Origin: JAZOTM01 sp045657625 | GTDB taxonomy: Bacteria > Bacillota > Clostridia > Lachnospirales > Lachnospiraceae | Direction of reading: 5' to 3' | Length of the DNA stretch: 59,258 nucleotides | NCBI GenBank assembly: GCA_045657625.1 | Contig: JAZOTM010000050.1 | Span: forward strand, 1-59,258 | Part shown: in pieces, positions 33,924-43,289 of the stretch | Layout: every line of letters begins with the position of its first letter | How positions within the stretch are numbered: the first letter of the stretch is position 1 | The notes under the pieces: generated by a model | The model's database searches: none | Seen by the model: the letters and a program-made list of their open reading frames with translations, nothing else | Told to the model about the DNA's origin: nothing | Program-made: the position numbers and the translations under genes

Positions 33924-35363
33924 TTACGCCAAATCTTCTCCGTTGGTAGAAATCACTTTCTGGTACCAGTCGAAGGAATCTTTCTTTCTTCTACCAAGGT
34001 CGCCGGTTCCATCGTCATATTTGTTGACATAGACGAAACCATAACGTTTTGCCATTTCACCGGTGGATGCAGATACGACGTCAATCCATCCCCAAGGCGT
34101 ATAGCCCATTAAGTCTACACCGTCTTTGACAGCTTCTCTCATGGCTGCGATATGCTCTCTTAAGTAGTTGATTCTGTAATCGTCATGTACCTTTCCATCT
34201 TCAGTCAATTCATCATAAGCACCAAGTCCATTTTCTACTACCATGATTGGCACCTGATAACGATCGTAGATTTCATTCAAGCTGATGCGAAGTCCTTCCG
34301 GATCAATCTGCCAGCCCCAATCAGAAGCCTTCAAATATGGATTTGGCTGTCCGCCAATAATATTGCCGGCACCCTTCTTTGCTTCAGGATCTCCGGAAAT
34401 ACAACTTGTCATGTAGTAGCTGCAAGTGTAGAAGTCTACGGTACCCTCTTTCAAGAGTTCCAGATCGCCGTCTTCCATCTTTACTTCAATACCAAGTTCT
34501 TCCCAGATGCGTTTTGCAAAAGAGGGATATGCTCCACGTACCTGTACGTCTGAGCAATACCAGTTCATTTTTCTCATGGCTTTCTGGTTTTCCAAAACAT
34601 CTACCGGATTGCAAGTAGCCGGATAACTTAATGCGAAAATACTCATATTTCCCATCTTAAACTGTGGGTATTTTTCATGCGCCAATTTGCAAACCTTTGC
34701 ACTGGCTACAAACTGATGATGCAACGCCTGATAACGTTCTGCAGGACGATCCCAAACGGTGTTGATTGGTCCTTCAAATCCCTTAATAGTACCGGTTGAA
34801 AGTACCGCACCCATTGCAGTGGTTCCTGCATTGATTTCATTGAAGGTTAACCAATATTTTACCTTGTCTTTGAATCTTTCAAAAATTGTCTCACAGTAAT
34901 GTACATAATAATCAATACACTCTCTTCCTTCCCAACCGTTGCATTTTTCTACGAGGGCATACGGAAGTTCATAATGCGAAATTGTAACAAGTGGTTCGAT
35001 GCCGTGTTTCTTTAACTCATCAAACACATTGTCGTAGAAAAGAAGGCCTGCTTCTAATGGTTCCTGTTCCATTCCTGTCGGGAAAATACGAGTCCAGTTG
35101 ATGGACATACGGAAGCACTTGAATCCCATTTCTGCAGCAAGTGCGATATCCTCTTTGTAATGATGATAAAAATCAGTTGCTTCGCGGCTTGGATAAAGAG
35201 TGCCTTCTTCAAAATTAATTGTCACTCTCTTTGCCTGTTTATTGGATCCATTGGTACAATGATCGGAAACAGAAGCTCCCTTTCCATCTACGTCCCATGC
35301 TCCTTCATACTGGTTTGCCGCTGTTGCACCACCCCAGAGGAAATCATCTCTGAAAATTCCCAT
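33924..35363 (-). CDS. GH1 6-phospho-beta-glucosidase
   Basis: Hydrolyses phosphorylated beta-glucosides delivered by a PTS. A 479-residue GH1 TIM barrel with FLWGGATAANQYEG at the start, the acid/base Glu in LTFNEIN and the nucleophile Glu in VVENGLGA; the C-terminal KKSFDWY-like KKDSFDWYQKV is typical for 6-phospho enzymes. It has its own terminator and lies about 5 kb beyond the PTS/RpiR group, a likely functional partner. Confidence 0.93.
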   Translation of the reverse strand: MGIFRDDFLWGGATAANQYEGAWDVDGKGASVSDHCTNGSNKQAKRVTINFEEGTLYPSREATDFYHHYKEDIALAAEMGFKCFRMSINWTRIFPTGMEQEPLEAGLLFYDNVFDELKKHGIEPLVTISHYELPYALVEKCNGWEGRECIDYYVHYCETIFERFKDKVKYWLTFNEINAGTTAMGAVLSTGTIKGFEGPINTVWDRPAERYQALHHQFVASAKVCKLAHEKYPQFKMGNMSIFALSYPATCNPVDVLENQKAMRKMNWYCSDVQVRGAYPSFAKRIWEELGIEVKMEDGDLELLKEGTVDFYTCSYYMTSCISGDPEAKKGAGNIIGGQPNPYLKASDWGWQIDPEGLRISLNEIYDRYQVPIMVVENGLGAYDELTEDGKVHDDYRINYLREHIAAMREAVKDGVDLMGYTPWGWIDVVSASTGEMAKRYGFVYVNKYDDGTGDLGRRKKDSFDWYQKVISTNGEDLA

Positions 35364-35467
35364 TTTTTACACCTCTTCTTTCGTAAATTCTGTCCCTTTA
35401 TTAACACCGGACAGGGAAAAATCCCCTTCTTATGGGCACATTTGTCAATATGTCCAACCCGTACAAA

Positions 35468-35506
35468 ATAAAAAGGACACCTTAAGTGTAACTTAAGATA
35501 TCCTTT
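35468..35506 (-). terminator. Terminator of the amidase gene
   Basis: CTTAAGT (35481-35487) pairs with ACTTAAG (35491-35497), with outer AAAGGA/TCCTTT and a T-rich tail on the minus strand. Confidence 0.8.
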
Positions 35507-35530
35507 ATCGTCAAGGAACTTGCGTTTCCT

Positions 35531-36406
35531 CTACAAGCCCAAATATTCGTCGATTCCGTTAGCAATTCCTTCTACAATTTTCCATTGATATTCATCCGTT
35601 GCCATCAACGCATCCTCGGTAGGATTGGTCATATATCCCATTTCTACAATGGTGACCGGCACCTGGCACCAGTTGATACCACTCATGGTATCTGTTTCCC
35701 ATACATATTCCTTGTTGCAACCGGTGGCTGCCACCAACTGATCTAATACAGCGGTAGAAAGCGCTTTGCTCTGGCTGTAAAGACTTCCATTGTAAGGATT
35801 TGATGCAGTCTGACAAATTGTCATTGCTCCATTCGCAGAAGAATTCGTAGATCCATTAGCATGAATGCGGATAAACGCATCTGCATTTGCATTGTTTGCA
35901 ATGGCAGCTCTTTCGCTGTTGCTGATATTTACATCATTGGTGGTACGAATCATCACCACTTCATATCCACGTTCTTCCAGTTCCTGCTGTAACTTCAAGG
36001 AAACCTGCAAGGTCAACTGATACTCGGCTAATCCACTGACCACGCCGCTGGTGCCACTGGCTACCTTGGCTTTTGTCTCAGAAGCACCGGGGCCAATGGG
36101 TTCCTGACTGGAATCTCCCACCTGCTGATGCCCTGCATCTACTGCTATGACATAGCCATTTGCTCCGGCTGATACTGTGGTTTCTTCTGTTTCTTCTGAA
36201 GCCATTTCAGTAGGCTCTTCTGTTTCCGTTTCTACTTCTGTTTCGGTTTCCACTTCTATCTCTTCTGTGGCTACTTCCACTACCTCTGTGGCAGCCTCAG
36301 TCACTTCCACCACTTCCGTATTTGCCACTTCTGTACTCTCTGTTCCGCAACCACTTGCGAAAACCAATGCTGCAGTCAAAAGCAACACCGCTCCTCTTTT
36401 TTTCAT
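35531..36406 (-). CDS. Lipoprotein N-acetylmuramoyl-L-alanine amidase (Amidase_3)
   Basis: Surface peptidoglycan hydrolase, 291 residues. A lipoprotein signal with lipobox ASGC is followed by a tract rich in Glu, Thr and Val (residues 25-75) and an Amidase_3 domain. Zinc and catalytic residues are seen in DAGHQ, NSERAAIAN, RIHANG and VEMGYMTNP. I start at ATG 36406; TTG 36412 is an alternative. It belongs to no operon. Confidence 0.92.
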   Translation of the reverse strand: MKKRGAVLLLTAALVFASGCGTESTEVANTEVVEVTEAATEVVEVATEEIEVETETEVETETEEPTEMASEETEETTVSAGANGYVIAVDAGHQQVGDSSQEPIGPGASETKAKVASGTSGVVSGLAEYQLTLQVSLKLQQELEERGYEVVMIRTTNDVNISNSERAAIANNANADAFIRIHANGSTNSSANGAMTICQTASNPYNGSLYSQSKALSTAVLDQLVAATGCNKEYVWETDTMSGINWCQVPVTIVEMGYMTNPTEDALMATDEYQWKIVEGIANGIDEYLGL

Positions 36407-36444
36407 AAACAAAAAATCTCCTCTGTACTTCTATATTTTGAGGA

Positions 36445-37443
36445 TTATGCTATGGAATCCTCCTTAAATAACAAAGATAAAATTTTTGTAACAAGTCCGT
36501 ATAAAACACCTGCAATTGGCCAAACAATCCATGTCATATCCCAACGGAAGGTAATAAAACTCCACGCTAAATAAATGACGGTTGCAACTGACCAATATAT
36601 TGCTCCAACCTTATCTTTTTTCTTGGTAAATCTCTTTCCTGCAGGTGTATACTCCTCTTCCTGCAGCAATTTCTTGTATGCATTACTTTCTATCGAAGCA
36701 TCCACCAAGAAAAAGACTCCCAAGGCAACCAATATCAATAATACACCAACTCCGAACAAGACACTAGCATCATTTGTATTTGCATCCCATAAAGTACTTA
36801 CCATAAGCGGCACTGCACTAACAATACAAAGCACAACACCTACTACATTTTTCACCATACGTTTTGATTCCGTGTTTTTTCTTCTTTCTTTTACCATGCC
36901 ATCTACACCATAGGCTGTTTCAATGTTTTCTTTTTCCAAAAAATCATAGGGTTTGGTATATCTACCATTGAGTACAAAAAGACCAACAGCAATTGCCACA
37001 AGCACAAGTAAAAGTGAAACACCTAGACCCGCTGCCTGATCTTCTGAAATCAGACCCATGGCTGAACAACCCAGGCTAAGCATTAATGGGGTTGCTGCCA
37101 TGACACATAGAGATACACCAAATGCGACTTTTCCACGTACCGTTTGAATCACCTGCAAATAATCGGTAGCTTCTTCCATAGATACGGAGCGTAATACTTC
37201 ATTATGGAAGGTAAGATTCTCTTCCTGTTGATAAGACTCTTCTTCCATTTCATCCTTTAATAAGTAATCCGTGCTTACCTGAAATAACTCAGCCATCTTT
37301 AAAATGCGATTCAAGTCCGGTGTGGACTGAGCACTTTCCCATTTAGAAACAGACTGTCTGGAAACCTCCAACTGTTCCGCCAATTCCTCCTGAGACATAC
37401 CGAGTTTTTTTCTCTCATTCATAATTTTTTCTGCTAAAATCAT
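36445..37443 (-). CDS. XRE-type membrane regulator
   Basis: A 332-residue protein with an N-terminal XRE helix-turn-helix (MSQEELAEQLEVSRQSVSKWE) and, after a linker, about six hydrophobic helices between residues 105 and 325. This HTH-plus-membrane layout is common in Clostridia and may sense envelope state. It is transcribed from a good promoter at 37464-37492 and stands alone; its target is unknown. Confidence 0.88.
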   Translation of the reverse strand: MILAEKIMNERKKLGMSQEELAEQLEVSRQSVSKWESAQSTPDLNRILKMAELFQVSTDYLLKDEMEEESYQQEENLTFHNEVLRSVSMEEATDYLQVIQTVRGKVAFGVSLCVMAATPLMLSLGCSAMGLISEDQAAGLGVSLLLVLVAIAVGLFVLNGRYTKPYDFLEKENIETAYGVDGMVKERRKNTESKRMVKNVVGVVLCIVSAVPLMVSTLWDANTNDASVLFGVGVLLILVALGVFFLVDASIESNAYKKLLQEEEYTPAGKRFTKKKDKVGAIYWSVATVIYLAWSFITFRWDMTWIVWPIAGVLYGLVTKILSLLFKEDSIA

Positions 37444-37463
37444 ATTTCATCCTCCAAATTCAT

Positions 37464-37492
37464 ATTTTATGCTTTCAGCCTATAAAAAACAA
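37464..37492 (-). promoter_or_regulatory. Promoter of the XRE regulator
   Basis: On the minus strand TTGTTT (37487-37492), 17 bases, TAAAAT (37464-37469), about 20 bases before the start codon with GGAGG between. Confidence 0.65.
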
Positions 37493-37500
37493 CGGTTGCA

Positions 37501-37650
37501 CACAAGAAAGCAGACTTGGAAATTTGTCAACTGCCGGTTGCAGCCCAGTATTTTCAAGGAGTTTGCAACATTTACATCTCCCGCCCGTGCGCTTCCATAG
37601 CGGAGCGCTTTTTTATATCATAGGAATGGTATTTCCTATGATATAAAAAA
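37501..37650. repeat. Dispersed palindromic repeat, copy 3
   Basis: Shares the far flank CACAAGAAAG, the GCAACATTTACATCTC block, the GC hairpin and the 18-bp palindrome (37609-37626 with 37633-37650) with copy 1. One loop base differs (TGGTAT). Its right edge merges with the ROK gene terminator. Confidence 0.88.
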
Positions 37651-37685
37651 CCTCCCCACCGGTTATCCGGCAGAGAGGTTTTTTT
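37645..37685 (-). terminator. Terminator of the ROK gene
   Basis: AACCTC (37649-37654) pairs with GAGGTT (37675-37680) around an inner CCGG stem, followed on the minus strand by the A/T edge of repeat copy 3. It overlaps the end of the coding frame. Confidence 0.75.
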
Positions 37686-38601
37686 AAGAAGCATGATACT
37701 TCTTGTACAGCATATAGGCTCCAACCATATTGGCATCACTTAAATACTGACAGTTTACGACTTCCGGTCTCGGCAACATTTCCATAGCCGGATGAATCTT
37801 ATATATTTTTTCCAAATTAGACTGAATAAAGGTAAGCAAAATCGGCTGACGACTGATGCCTCCTCCAATGGCAACCTTTTCCAAGTCCAACAAAGCGTTT
37901 ATGTTAAAAATGGCTTTTGCCACATTTCCGGCATAAGCATCCAACACCTCCAAAGCTTCCTTTTCTCCGGCATTGGCTTTTTCGAAAAAGTCTTTACCGT
38001 TGAATGGCGCATCCTTATCCATACCTACCTTTTCTTTGTAGAATTTCAATAAGCCGGAAGTAGAACCCTGCATACCCAAGGCGTTTCCAAAATCTTCAAA
38101 GTGCTTGAAGTCCGTTCCCATAAAACTATATTCTCCGGCGGTAAAATGAGAACCATTGACAATTTCTCCATTAATAATCAAGCCACCACCTACACCGGTT
38201 CCGATAATATAAACCGATGCATTCTTGCAACCCTTTAAGGAACCAGCCTCTAATTCTGCCATAGCTGCACATTTTCCATCATTTCCAAGTATCACCGGTA
38301 CTCCCAAAAGTTCTGAAAGTTCCGGCCCAATACTGGTGCCATAATTATACATCAAATAACCGCCTCCATTATGACGGCCCTTTTCCGTATCAATAAATCC
38401 GGGAAGACTCATAGCCATACCTTCCAGTTTTTCCCCGATTTCTTCCTTTGTTTTTTCAAAAATCTCCCGAATTACTTGGAAAAAATGTTCCTGGGTGTCT
38501 AATGGAGTAGGTACCGAACCACTGGCCTTTCTATCTAAAGATTCATCCATAACACAATATTTTATATCTGTTCCGCCTACATCGAAAACCATTAAATTCA
38601 T
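37684..38601 (-). CDS. ROK-family sugar kinase
   Basis: A 305-residue cytoplasmic ROK protein. Present are the ATP motif FDVGGTDIKYC at the N terminus, LGNDGKCAAMAE (catalytic Asp), and GTGVGGGLI. The zinc-binding CxCGxxGC motif of many ROK kinases is absent, and I see HFEDFGNALG at that place. The start at ATG 38601 has GAGAGG nine bases upstream. It lies beyond the GH78-like gene and its product may phosphorylate the released sugar. Confidence 0.88.
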   Translation of the reverse strand: MNLMVFDVGGTDIKYCVMDESLDRKASGSVPTPLDTQEHFFQVIREIFEKTKEEIGEKLEGMAMSLPGFIDTEKGRHNGGGYLMYNYGTSIGPELSELLGVPVILGNDGKCAAMAELEAGSLKGCKNASVYIIGTGVGGGLIINGEIVNGSHFTAGEYSFMGTDFKHFEDFGNALGMQGSTSGLLKFYKEKVGMDKDAPFNGKDFFEKANAGEKEALEVLDAYAGNVAKAIFNINALLDLEKVAIGGGISRQPILLTFIQSNLEKIYKIHPAMEMLPRPEVVNCQYLSDANMVGAYMLYKKYHAS

Positions 38602-38668
38602 GTGATTTTTCCTCTCTTTTCCTGTCATCTGCTCTAAATCAAGGGCAATGATCAATCTGTTCTCTTAT

Positions 38669-38677
38669 ATTATACCA
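38669..38677 (-). promoter_or_regulatory. Extended -10 promoter of the ROK gene
   Basis: TGGTATAAT on the minus strand is an extended -10 element without a good -35 box, about 70 bases before the start codon. Confidence 0.5.
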
Positions 38678-38794
38678 TGCTCCCGCATTCTACAATCCGG
38701 AAGACGTATCCTTCTGAGTCATCTCTCCTCTGGAAGGATTTCCTACCCTCCTACACCTTATTTCGCAGCAAACATGGATTTTGGTTCAAATCCC

Positions 38795-40345
38795 TTAAAA
38801 ATATTTTCTCAAAAAGTATGTCGGAGCACAACTCCAAGCATGACAGTAACTGTTTACAATGGTTCCTCCATAAGGAGATTCTTGTGGGTTCTTAGGATTA
38901 TAAAGTTCCCAGAAAGTATCAGCCCCCTGGTCCAACATACCGCCCCAATAATAAAGCATCACATCTAAGGCCTTTTCTCTTTGTTCACACAAAAGTAAGG
39001 CTTCGATATAATGATGGTACATATATGGAGTCACCATATTTTGAACCGGTTTTCCTGCTTTTTCCAGTTCTTCTGTTTTTTCTAAAATTTTAGCCCCTTC
39101 TACCGCATCCACGGCTCCGCCGATAATGAGCCAGCATTGGCTTGCCCAGGAGATTTCCTTTGCATCTCCACTGACAAAAACCTGCAGGTCCGCATCGAAA
39201 AAGAAATCGCGTGCCGCTCTTCTTTTTTTCTCATAAGATTCTTGCAAAAGAGCGACTTGTTTTTGATCCTCCATAAGACCTGCTAATTCCATCCCTGCTT
39301 GTAAGGCATAAAGGCAAATTCCCTGAGCCGATGCCTGACGGTTTAACTGCATATTCCAATCCACAAATACCCATCCAAAGGTATCCTGATCCCGAATTAC
39401 CTGACTGCCTTCAAAATAAGTTTCCATCACCTGTAACTGGTCTATGGCAACGGGATATAGATCCTTTAATATCTCCAAGTCTTCTGTTTCCCTTACATAA
39501 TCCCGTAAGGACGTTACAAAAAAGAGAGCATAATCCAACATCGCCTGGTCATCGGCTTCCACCTTAGGATCTAAAAACAAATTAGCTGCTATCATTCCAT
39601 TATCCAACCGATCTCCGGCAAACAAATACAGACACCGTTTTACCATGTCATTCTGTTTATAAGTTTCATAGTTTGCCAAGGCTTCCAGACGCAAATCTCC
39701 CATCCAAAGTCTTCGATCACGCTTCGGTCCGTCTTCAAAAACTCTTTGCATGCATTCGTGCAATGTTCTGGTGGCAACTGCTTCCAATTTCCGGATTTTT
39801 TCCTGTTCTTCCAATCCTCTCTCCCGACTTTCCCCTGACACCCTTTGATTTTTTCCATAAACATATGGAAGCAACTGAGAATCATCTGCAGAAGAAACCG
39901 CTCTTATCCTTGGATTTTCAAACTTCACCCGGTAGCGATTGCTGCAATCCAACACCTCCACTGCCGCATAACGAAACGCATATCTGCGTGGCAACTCCAA
40001 TTTGTCCGGAATCACATCCACATGTAACTGCTCCTGCTGAATCCAGCCTTTGGAAATCCAACCTTTATAAGACTCAGCATCCTCTTCAAACTCACACAAT
40101 TGTTCTGCAAAAGAAATCCGTAACCACACCGGTGCATCCGGGTGATGTCCCTCATAATCCAAATCCACAGAAAAATAGCCGGTATAATGATTTCCAAAAT
40201 CATAAATAATCCGGTCTCCTGTAGTAAAGGAGCTGTCTTTTCCATCTTTGGATAACACGGTTCCTTCCACTGGAGCCACCAGTTTTTCCAACAATTTTGG
40301 TTCTAAATTTTTTGCTTTTTCTAAAAAAATCTCATTTCTAATCAT
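38795..40345 (-). CDS. GH78-like alpha-L-rhamnosidase-family protein
   Basis: A 516-residue glycoside hydrolase with a small N-terminal beta domain and an (alpha/alpha)6 barrel. DGPKRDRRLWMGD, near residue 205, and the end SYCHAWSCAPTYFL resemble GH78 motifs. It is shorter than most GH78 enzymes and lacks a signal peptide, so it probably acts on imported oligosaccharides. AAGGAT precedes ATG 40345. It is divergent from the AraC gene across a shared control region. Confidence 0.75.
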   Translation of the reverse strand: MIRNEIFLEKAKNLEPKLLEKLVAPVEGTVLSKDGKDSSFTTGDRIIYDFGNHYTGYFSVDLDYEGHHPDAPVWLRISFAEQLCEFEEDAESYKGWISKGWIQQEQLHVDVIPDKLELPRRYAFRYAAVEVLDCSNRYRVKFENPRIRAVSSADDSQLLPYVYGKNQRVSGESRERGLEEQEKIRKLEAVATRTLHECMQRVFEDGPKRDRRLWMGDLRLEALANYETYKQNDMVKRCLYLFAGDRLDNGMIAANLFLDPKVEADDQAMLDYALFFVTSLRDYVRETEDLEILKDLYPVAIDQLQVMETYFEGSQVIRDQDTFGWVFVDWNMQLNRQASAQGICLYALQAGMELAGLMEDQKQVALLQESYEKKRRAARDFFFDADLQVFVSGDAKEISWASQCWLIIGGAVDAVEGAKILEKTEELEKAGKPVQNMVTPYMYHHYIEALLLCEQREKALDVMLYYWGGMLDQGADTFWELYNPKNPQESPYGGTIVNSYCHAWSCAPTYFLRKYF

Positions 40346-40367
40346 ATTTATCTATCCTTTTTCTACA

Positions 40368-40422
40368 AATTCATCAGTATTTATTGATGAAATTTGATAT
40401 TTTCCCTTTTTCTATCTATACT
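40368..40422 (+). promoter_or_regulatory. araC-type gene promoter and inverted repeat
   Basis: TTGATA (40394-40399), 17 bases, TATACT (40417-40422) drive the AraC gene. Just upstream TTCATCA (40370-40376) and TGATGAA (40385-40391) form an inverted repeat. The 9-mer AATTCATCA of its left arm recurs upstream of the GPH transporter promoter. Confidence 0.7.
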
Positions 40423-40451
40423 ATTTTCATCTATAGAAATGAGGTAGCACC

Positions 40452-41501
40452 ATGCAAAACAAAGAATTGATTTTACAGGAACTTATGTCCTATACCATAG
40501 ATGAAGAAATTTACAAAAACTATTATGCCTTACGTAAAAACTCTGCAAAGCAGAAAGAATACGTAGATTCTCTGGACCCGAATTTTATACATGGTCGCAA
40601 CATCATTATTCCAGGCTATCCAGGAGTCTATTTTCCCCCGGTACTTCACGAAAAAGATTTACATCTTATATATAAAGATACACAATCTTCCGTTTTTATC
40701 TCAAAACACTATCGTTATACCCCTGTGGTAGAGCACAGTCACGATTATTTTGAAATTGTATATATGCTTCGAGGCTCCTGTCACCAGACTTTAGGTGGGG
40801 AAAATCTACCCCTTCATCAGGGAGATCTTTGTTTTATCCCACCAAATACCACACATACTTTAGAAATTTTTGATGACAGTATCGCCATCAATATCACTCT
40901 ACGTATGGCAAAGTTTCAGGAAGTCTTTTTATCAGACCTTCGCCAGGGTTCTCTTTTGACCAAGTTCTTTTTAAGCAGTCTTTATAGTCAAAAACCCATG
41001 CGACGTATTGTTTTTTCCACAGGTTTTGATGAGGATGTAGAAAACAGCATTCTTACCATGTATTTAGAAAGCACCTGCCATGACAATTACAGTTCTCAAG
41101 TTTTAGATCATATGCTGCCCTTACTGTTTGTAAATATCCAGCGAAAATACAGTAAATCCGCCTCTGTTTTAGATGGTTCTACCGCTTCCAACCCAGGAGC
41201 CCTGAAACTCATTGAATATATCAATGCCAACCATAACAATATAACGTTGCAAGACCTGGCGAAAACCTTTCATTATTCCGTTGCCCATTGTTCGCGCCTC
41301 ATTAAGGCAGAAACCGGTATGACCTATACCGCCTTTTTACGACACCTGCGAATGACAAGAGCCGCTTCCCTTTTACTTGCAGGAAACGACTCCATCGCAC
41401 ACATTGGTGAACTCATGGGTTTTTTAAACACCGAAACCTTTATTCGCACTTTTGAAAAAGAATTTGGCGAAACACCCACTCAATACCGAAAAAATCATTA
41501 A
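40452..41501 (+). CDS. AraC-family transcriptional regulator
   Basis: A 349-residue regulator with a cupin-type sensor domain in the middle (HSHDYFEIVYMLRGS and LHQGDLCFIPPNT) and two C-terminal AraC helix-turn-helix motifs (LQDLAKTFHYSVAHCSRL, IAHIGELMGFLNTETFIRTF). Divergent from the GH78-like gene and convergent with the GPH transporter, whose stop codon it shares in the palindrome TTAA at 41498-41501. Likely controls both. Confidence 0.93.
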   Translation: MQNKELILQELMSYTIDEEIYKNYYALRKNSAKQKEYVDSLDPNFIHGRNIIIPGYPGVYFPPVLHEKDLHLIYKDTQSSVFISKHYRYTPVVEHSHDYFEIVYMLRGSCHQTLGGENLPLHQGDLCFIPPNTTHTLEIFDDSIAINITLRMAKFQEVFLSDLRQGSLLTKFFLSSLYSQKPMRRIVFSTGFDEDVENSILTMYLESTCHDNYSSQVLDHMLPLLFVNIQRKYSKSASVLDGSTASNPGALKLIEYINANHNNITLQDLAKTFHYSVAHCSRLIKAETGMTYTAFLRHLRMTRAASLLLAGNDSIAHIGELMGFLNTETFIRTFEKEFGETPTQYRKNH

Positions 41502-42907
41502 GCGACACTACTTCTGGCTTTTAAATCCGCCACTATACCGTCGTATTTTTTATCCAAATCATAGAAAGACAACAATACCGTACAAATTACAGCAATCGCA
41601 ATTGGAATATAAATAAAAATTACTTTCATTCCAAAAATAGAACTTGCAGACTGAGTTGCTGCCTGTGCTGTATATCCAAATGCAGCCATAATACTACTAA
41701 CCAAAACAGTACCAACTGCAGAACCAAGCTTCTCACCAAAAGTAATGGCAGAATAGGTCAGTCCATCCGGACGCACCCCAAACTTCCACTCAGAGTACTC
41801 TACGGTATCTCCCATCATGGCAAATCCATTTACCGCAAGGGCAGATGCGCCTAAGGCTTTCACTACGAGACCGACTGCAAGAGGTACTGGGTTCTCCGGA
41901 AACAACATAACAATCACTGCACCAATCAACATTACCACACAACCACCAAGGGAAGTGTTTCTTGCCCCAAACCTTGCTACAAGCGGTGTCATAAAAAGAG
42001 CACCCACCATCATGGGAACCATGCTACACATGGTCAGCAAAGCCATATAATCTGTACTTCCAAGTACGTACTGCGCATAATAAACATTTACACCTCCCAA
42101 GCCGGAAACAATAAATGTAAGCATGGTGCAACTCATCAAAAGCAACCAATATTTGTTATGAAACAAGGCATAAACAGCCTTTCTGATACTGGTTTTCTCC
42201 GAAGTCTTTTCCACTACTTTTTGTTCCGTTTCAGTGTCCTTTTCTGCAACACCCATAGTAAATTCATCTGGAAGTTCTTTACAAACCTTAAAGCAGAAAA
42301 GATAAAGAAGCATTCCAAGGATTCCATAAGCAACTCCCATCAAAGACCAGCCCATACGACCGCCTCCGAATAGTTCTACCACCTTCAATGAAAAGGAACC
42401 AACCAATGCTGCACCGCCAAATCCAAAGAAAGTACGAAATACAGAAAGTAAGGTTCTTTGACTTTGATCCTTTGTAATACGTGCAGACATAGTATTGTAA
42501 GGAACACTAATAGCGGTATAAACGATACACACTGCCAAAATATAACTAATTGCTGCATATGCCACATCTGCCGCACCTCCCAGTGCCGGTGTGGAAAACA
42601 ATAAAATACAAGCCAACAAATATGGAATTGCTAAACGCAACAACCAGGGACGTGCCTTTCCATAACGAGAACGGGTCTTATCAATCACCGCTCCCATAAA
42701 CAAATCTGTAAACCCATCAAATACTCTACAAGCCGCCAACACAATTCCGGCAACTGCCATACTGATTCCAACACTTTCTGTATAAAAGTACGTAATAAAA
42801 TTGCTCGCCGTGGTTACCAGCAGATTTGCTGCCAGATTTCCCCCACCATAGGCAATATAGGAAAGTGCAGACAACTCTGCCTTATTCTGATTTTTTGCCA
42901 TTTCCAA
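41498..42907 (-). CDS. GPH-family glycoside/pentoside/hexuronide transporter
   Basis: A 469-residue MFS-type sodium- or proton-coupled sugar symporter with about twelve membrane helices. FDGFTDLFMGAVIDKTRSRYGKARPWLL-type loop motifs (D-x-x-x-D and RxxGRxRPW-like RYGKARPW) identify the GPH family. It has its own promoter with a candidate AraC site. It probably imports the substrate of the GH78-like enzyme. Confidence 0.9.
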   Translation of the reverse strand: MEMAKNQNKAELSALSYIAYGGGNLAANLLVTTASNFITYFYTESVGISMAVAGIVLAACRVFDGFTDLFMGAVIDKTRSRYGKARPWLLRLAIPYLLACILLFSTPALGGAADVAYAAISYILAVCIVYTAISVPYNTMSARITKDQSQRTLLSVFRTFFGFGGAALVGSFSLKVVELFGGGRMGWSLMGVAYGILGMLLYLFCFKVCKELPDEFTMGVAEKDTETEQKVVEKTSEKTSIRKAVYALFHNKYWLLLMSCTMLTFIVSGLGGVNVYYAQYVLGSTDYMALLTMCSMVPMMVGALFMTPLVARFGARNTSLGGCVVMLIGAVIVMLFPENPVPLAVGLVVKALGASALAVNGFAMMGDTVEYSEWKFGVRPDGLTYSAITFGEKLGSAVGTVLVSSIMAAFGYTAQAATQSASSIFGMKVIFIYIPIAIAVICTVLLSFYDLDKKYDGIVADLKARSSVA

Positions 42908-42970
42908 ATGACCCCCTTATTTTTTCACCATCGCCCATCCGCCGGTACCAAGCGTTTCGATGATGTTATA

Positions 42971-43014
42971 AGTATATTTTCTAAGGCATAGGAAAACAAT
43001 GACGGAATTCATCA
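42971..43014 (-). promoter_or_regulatory. GPH transporter promoter with candidate AraC site
   Basis: On the minus strand TTGTTT (42994-42999), 17 bases, TATACT (42971-42976). TGATGAATT (complement of 43006-43014) ends seven bases upstream of the -35 box, the position of an activator site. Confidence 0.65.
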
Positions 43015-43116
43015 TTTAAAATTGACGATTTTTGATGTGACAAGGGTGCGTGACAGATATTTGAGAGGGATTGGCATATTTTTCCCGTATCCTAGGTTGC
43101 AGATACCATCTCCACC

Positions 43117-43212
43117 CTGCTTCTTCATCATTTTCCTATACATAGCTGTTGTAATTCCACAGTTTCTAAAATTTTTATCAGTCCTTTTCGTTTTTTCATA
43201 TTGTATTTCCAT
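43117..43212 (-). pseudogene. Fragment of a GNAT acetyltransferase
   Basis: The minus frame reads TDKNFRNCGITTAMYRKMM, close to VDKNYRNQGITALMYQKMM in the intact GNAT gene at 48469-49179. Only this acetyl-CoA-loop segment survives; both ends are lost. It is the left border of the decayed duplicate described in the findings. Confidence 0.75.
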
Positions 43213-43289
43213 GTAGTTGTCCCTATAATTGCTTTATTAAATCCATTTAAGTAAGATGCCTTTTATAAAGAATAGACTGGAGAAATGCA

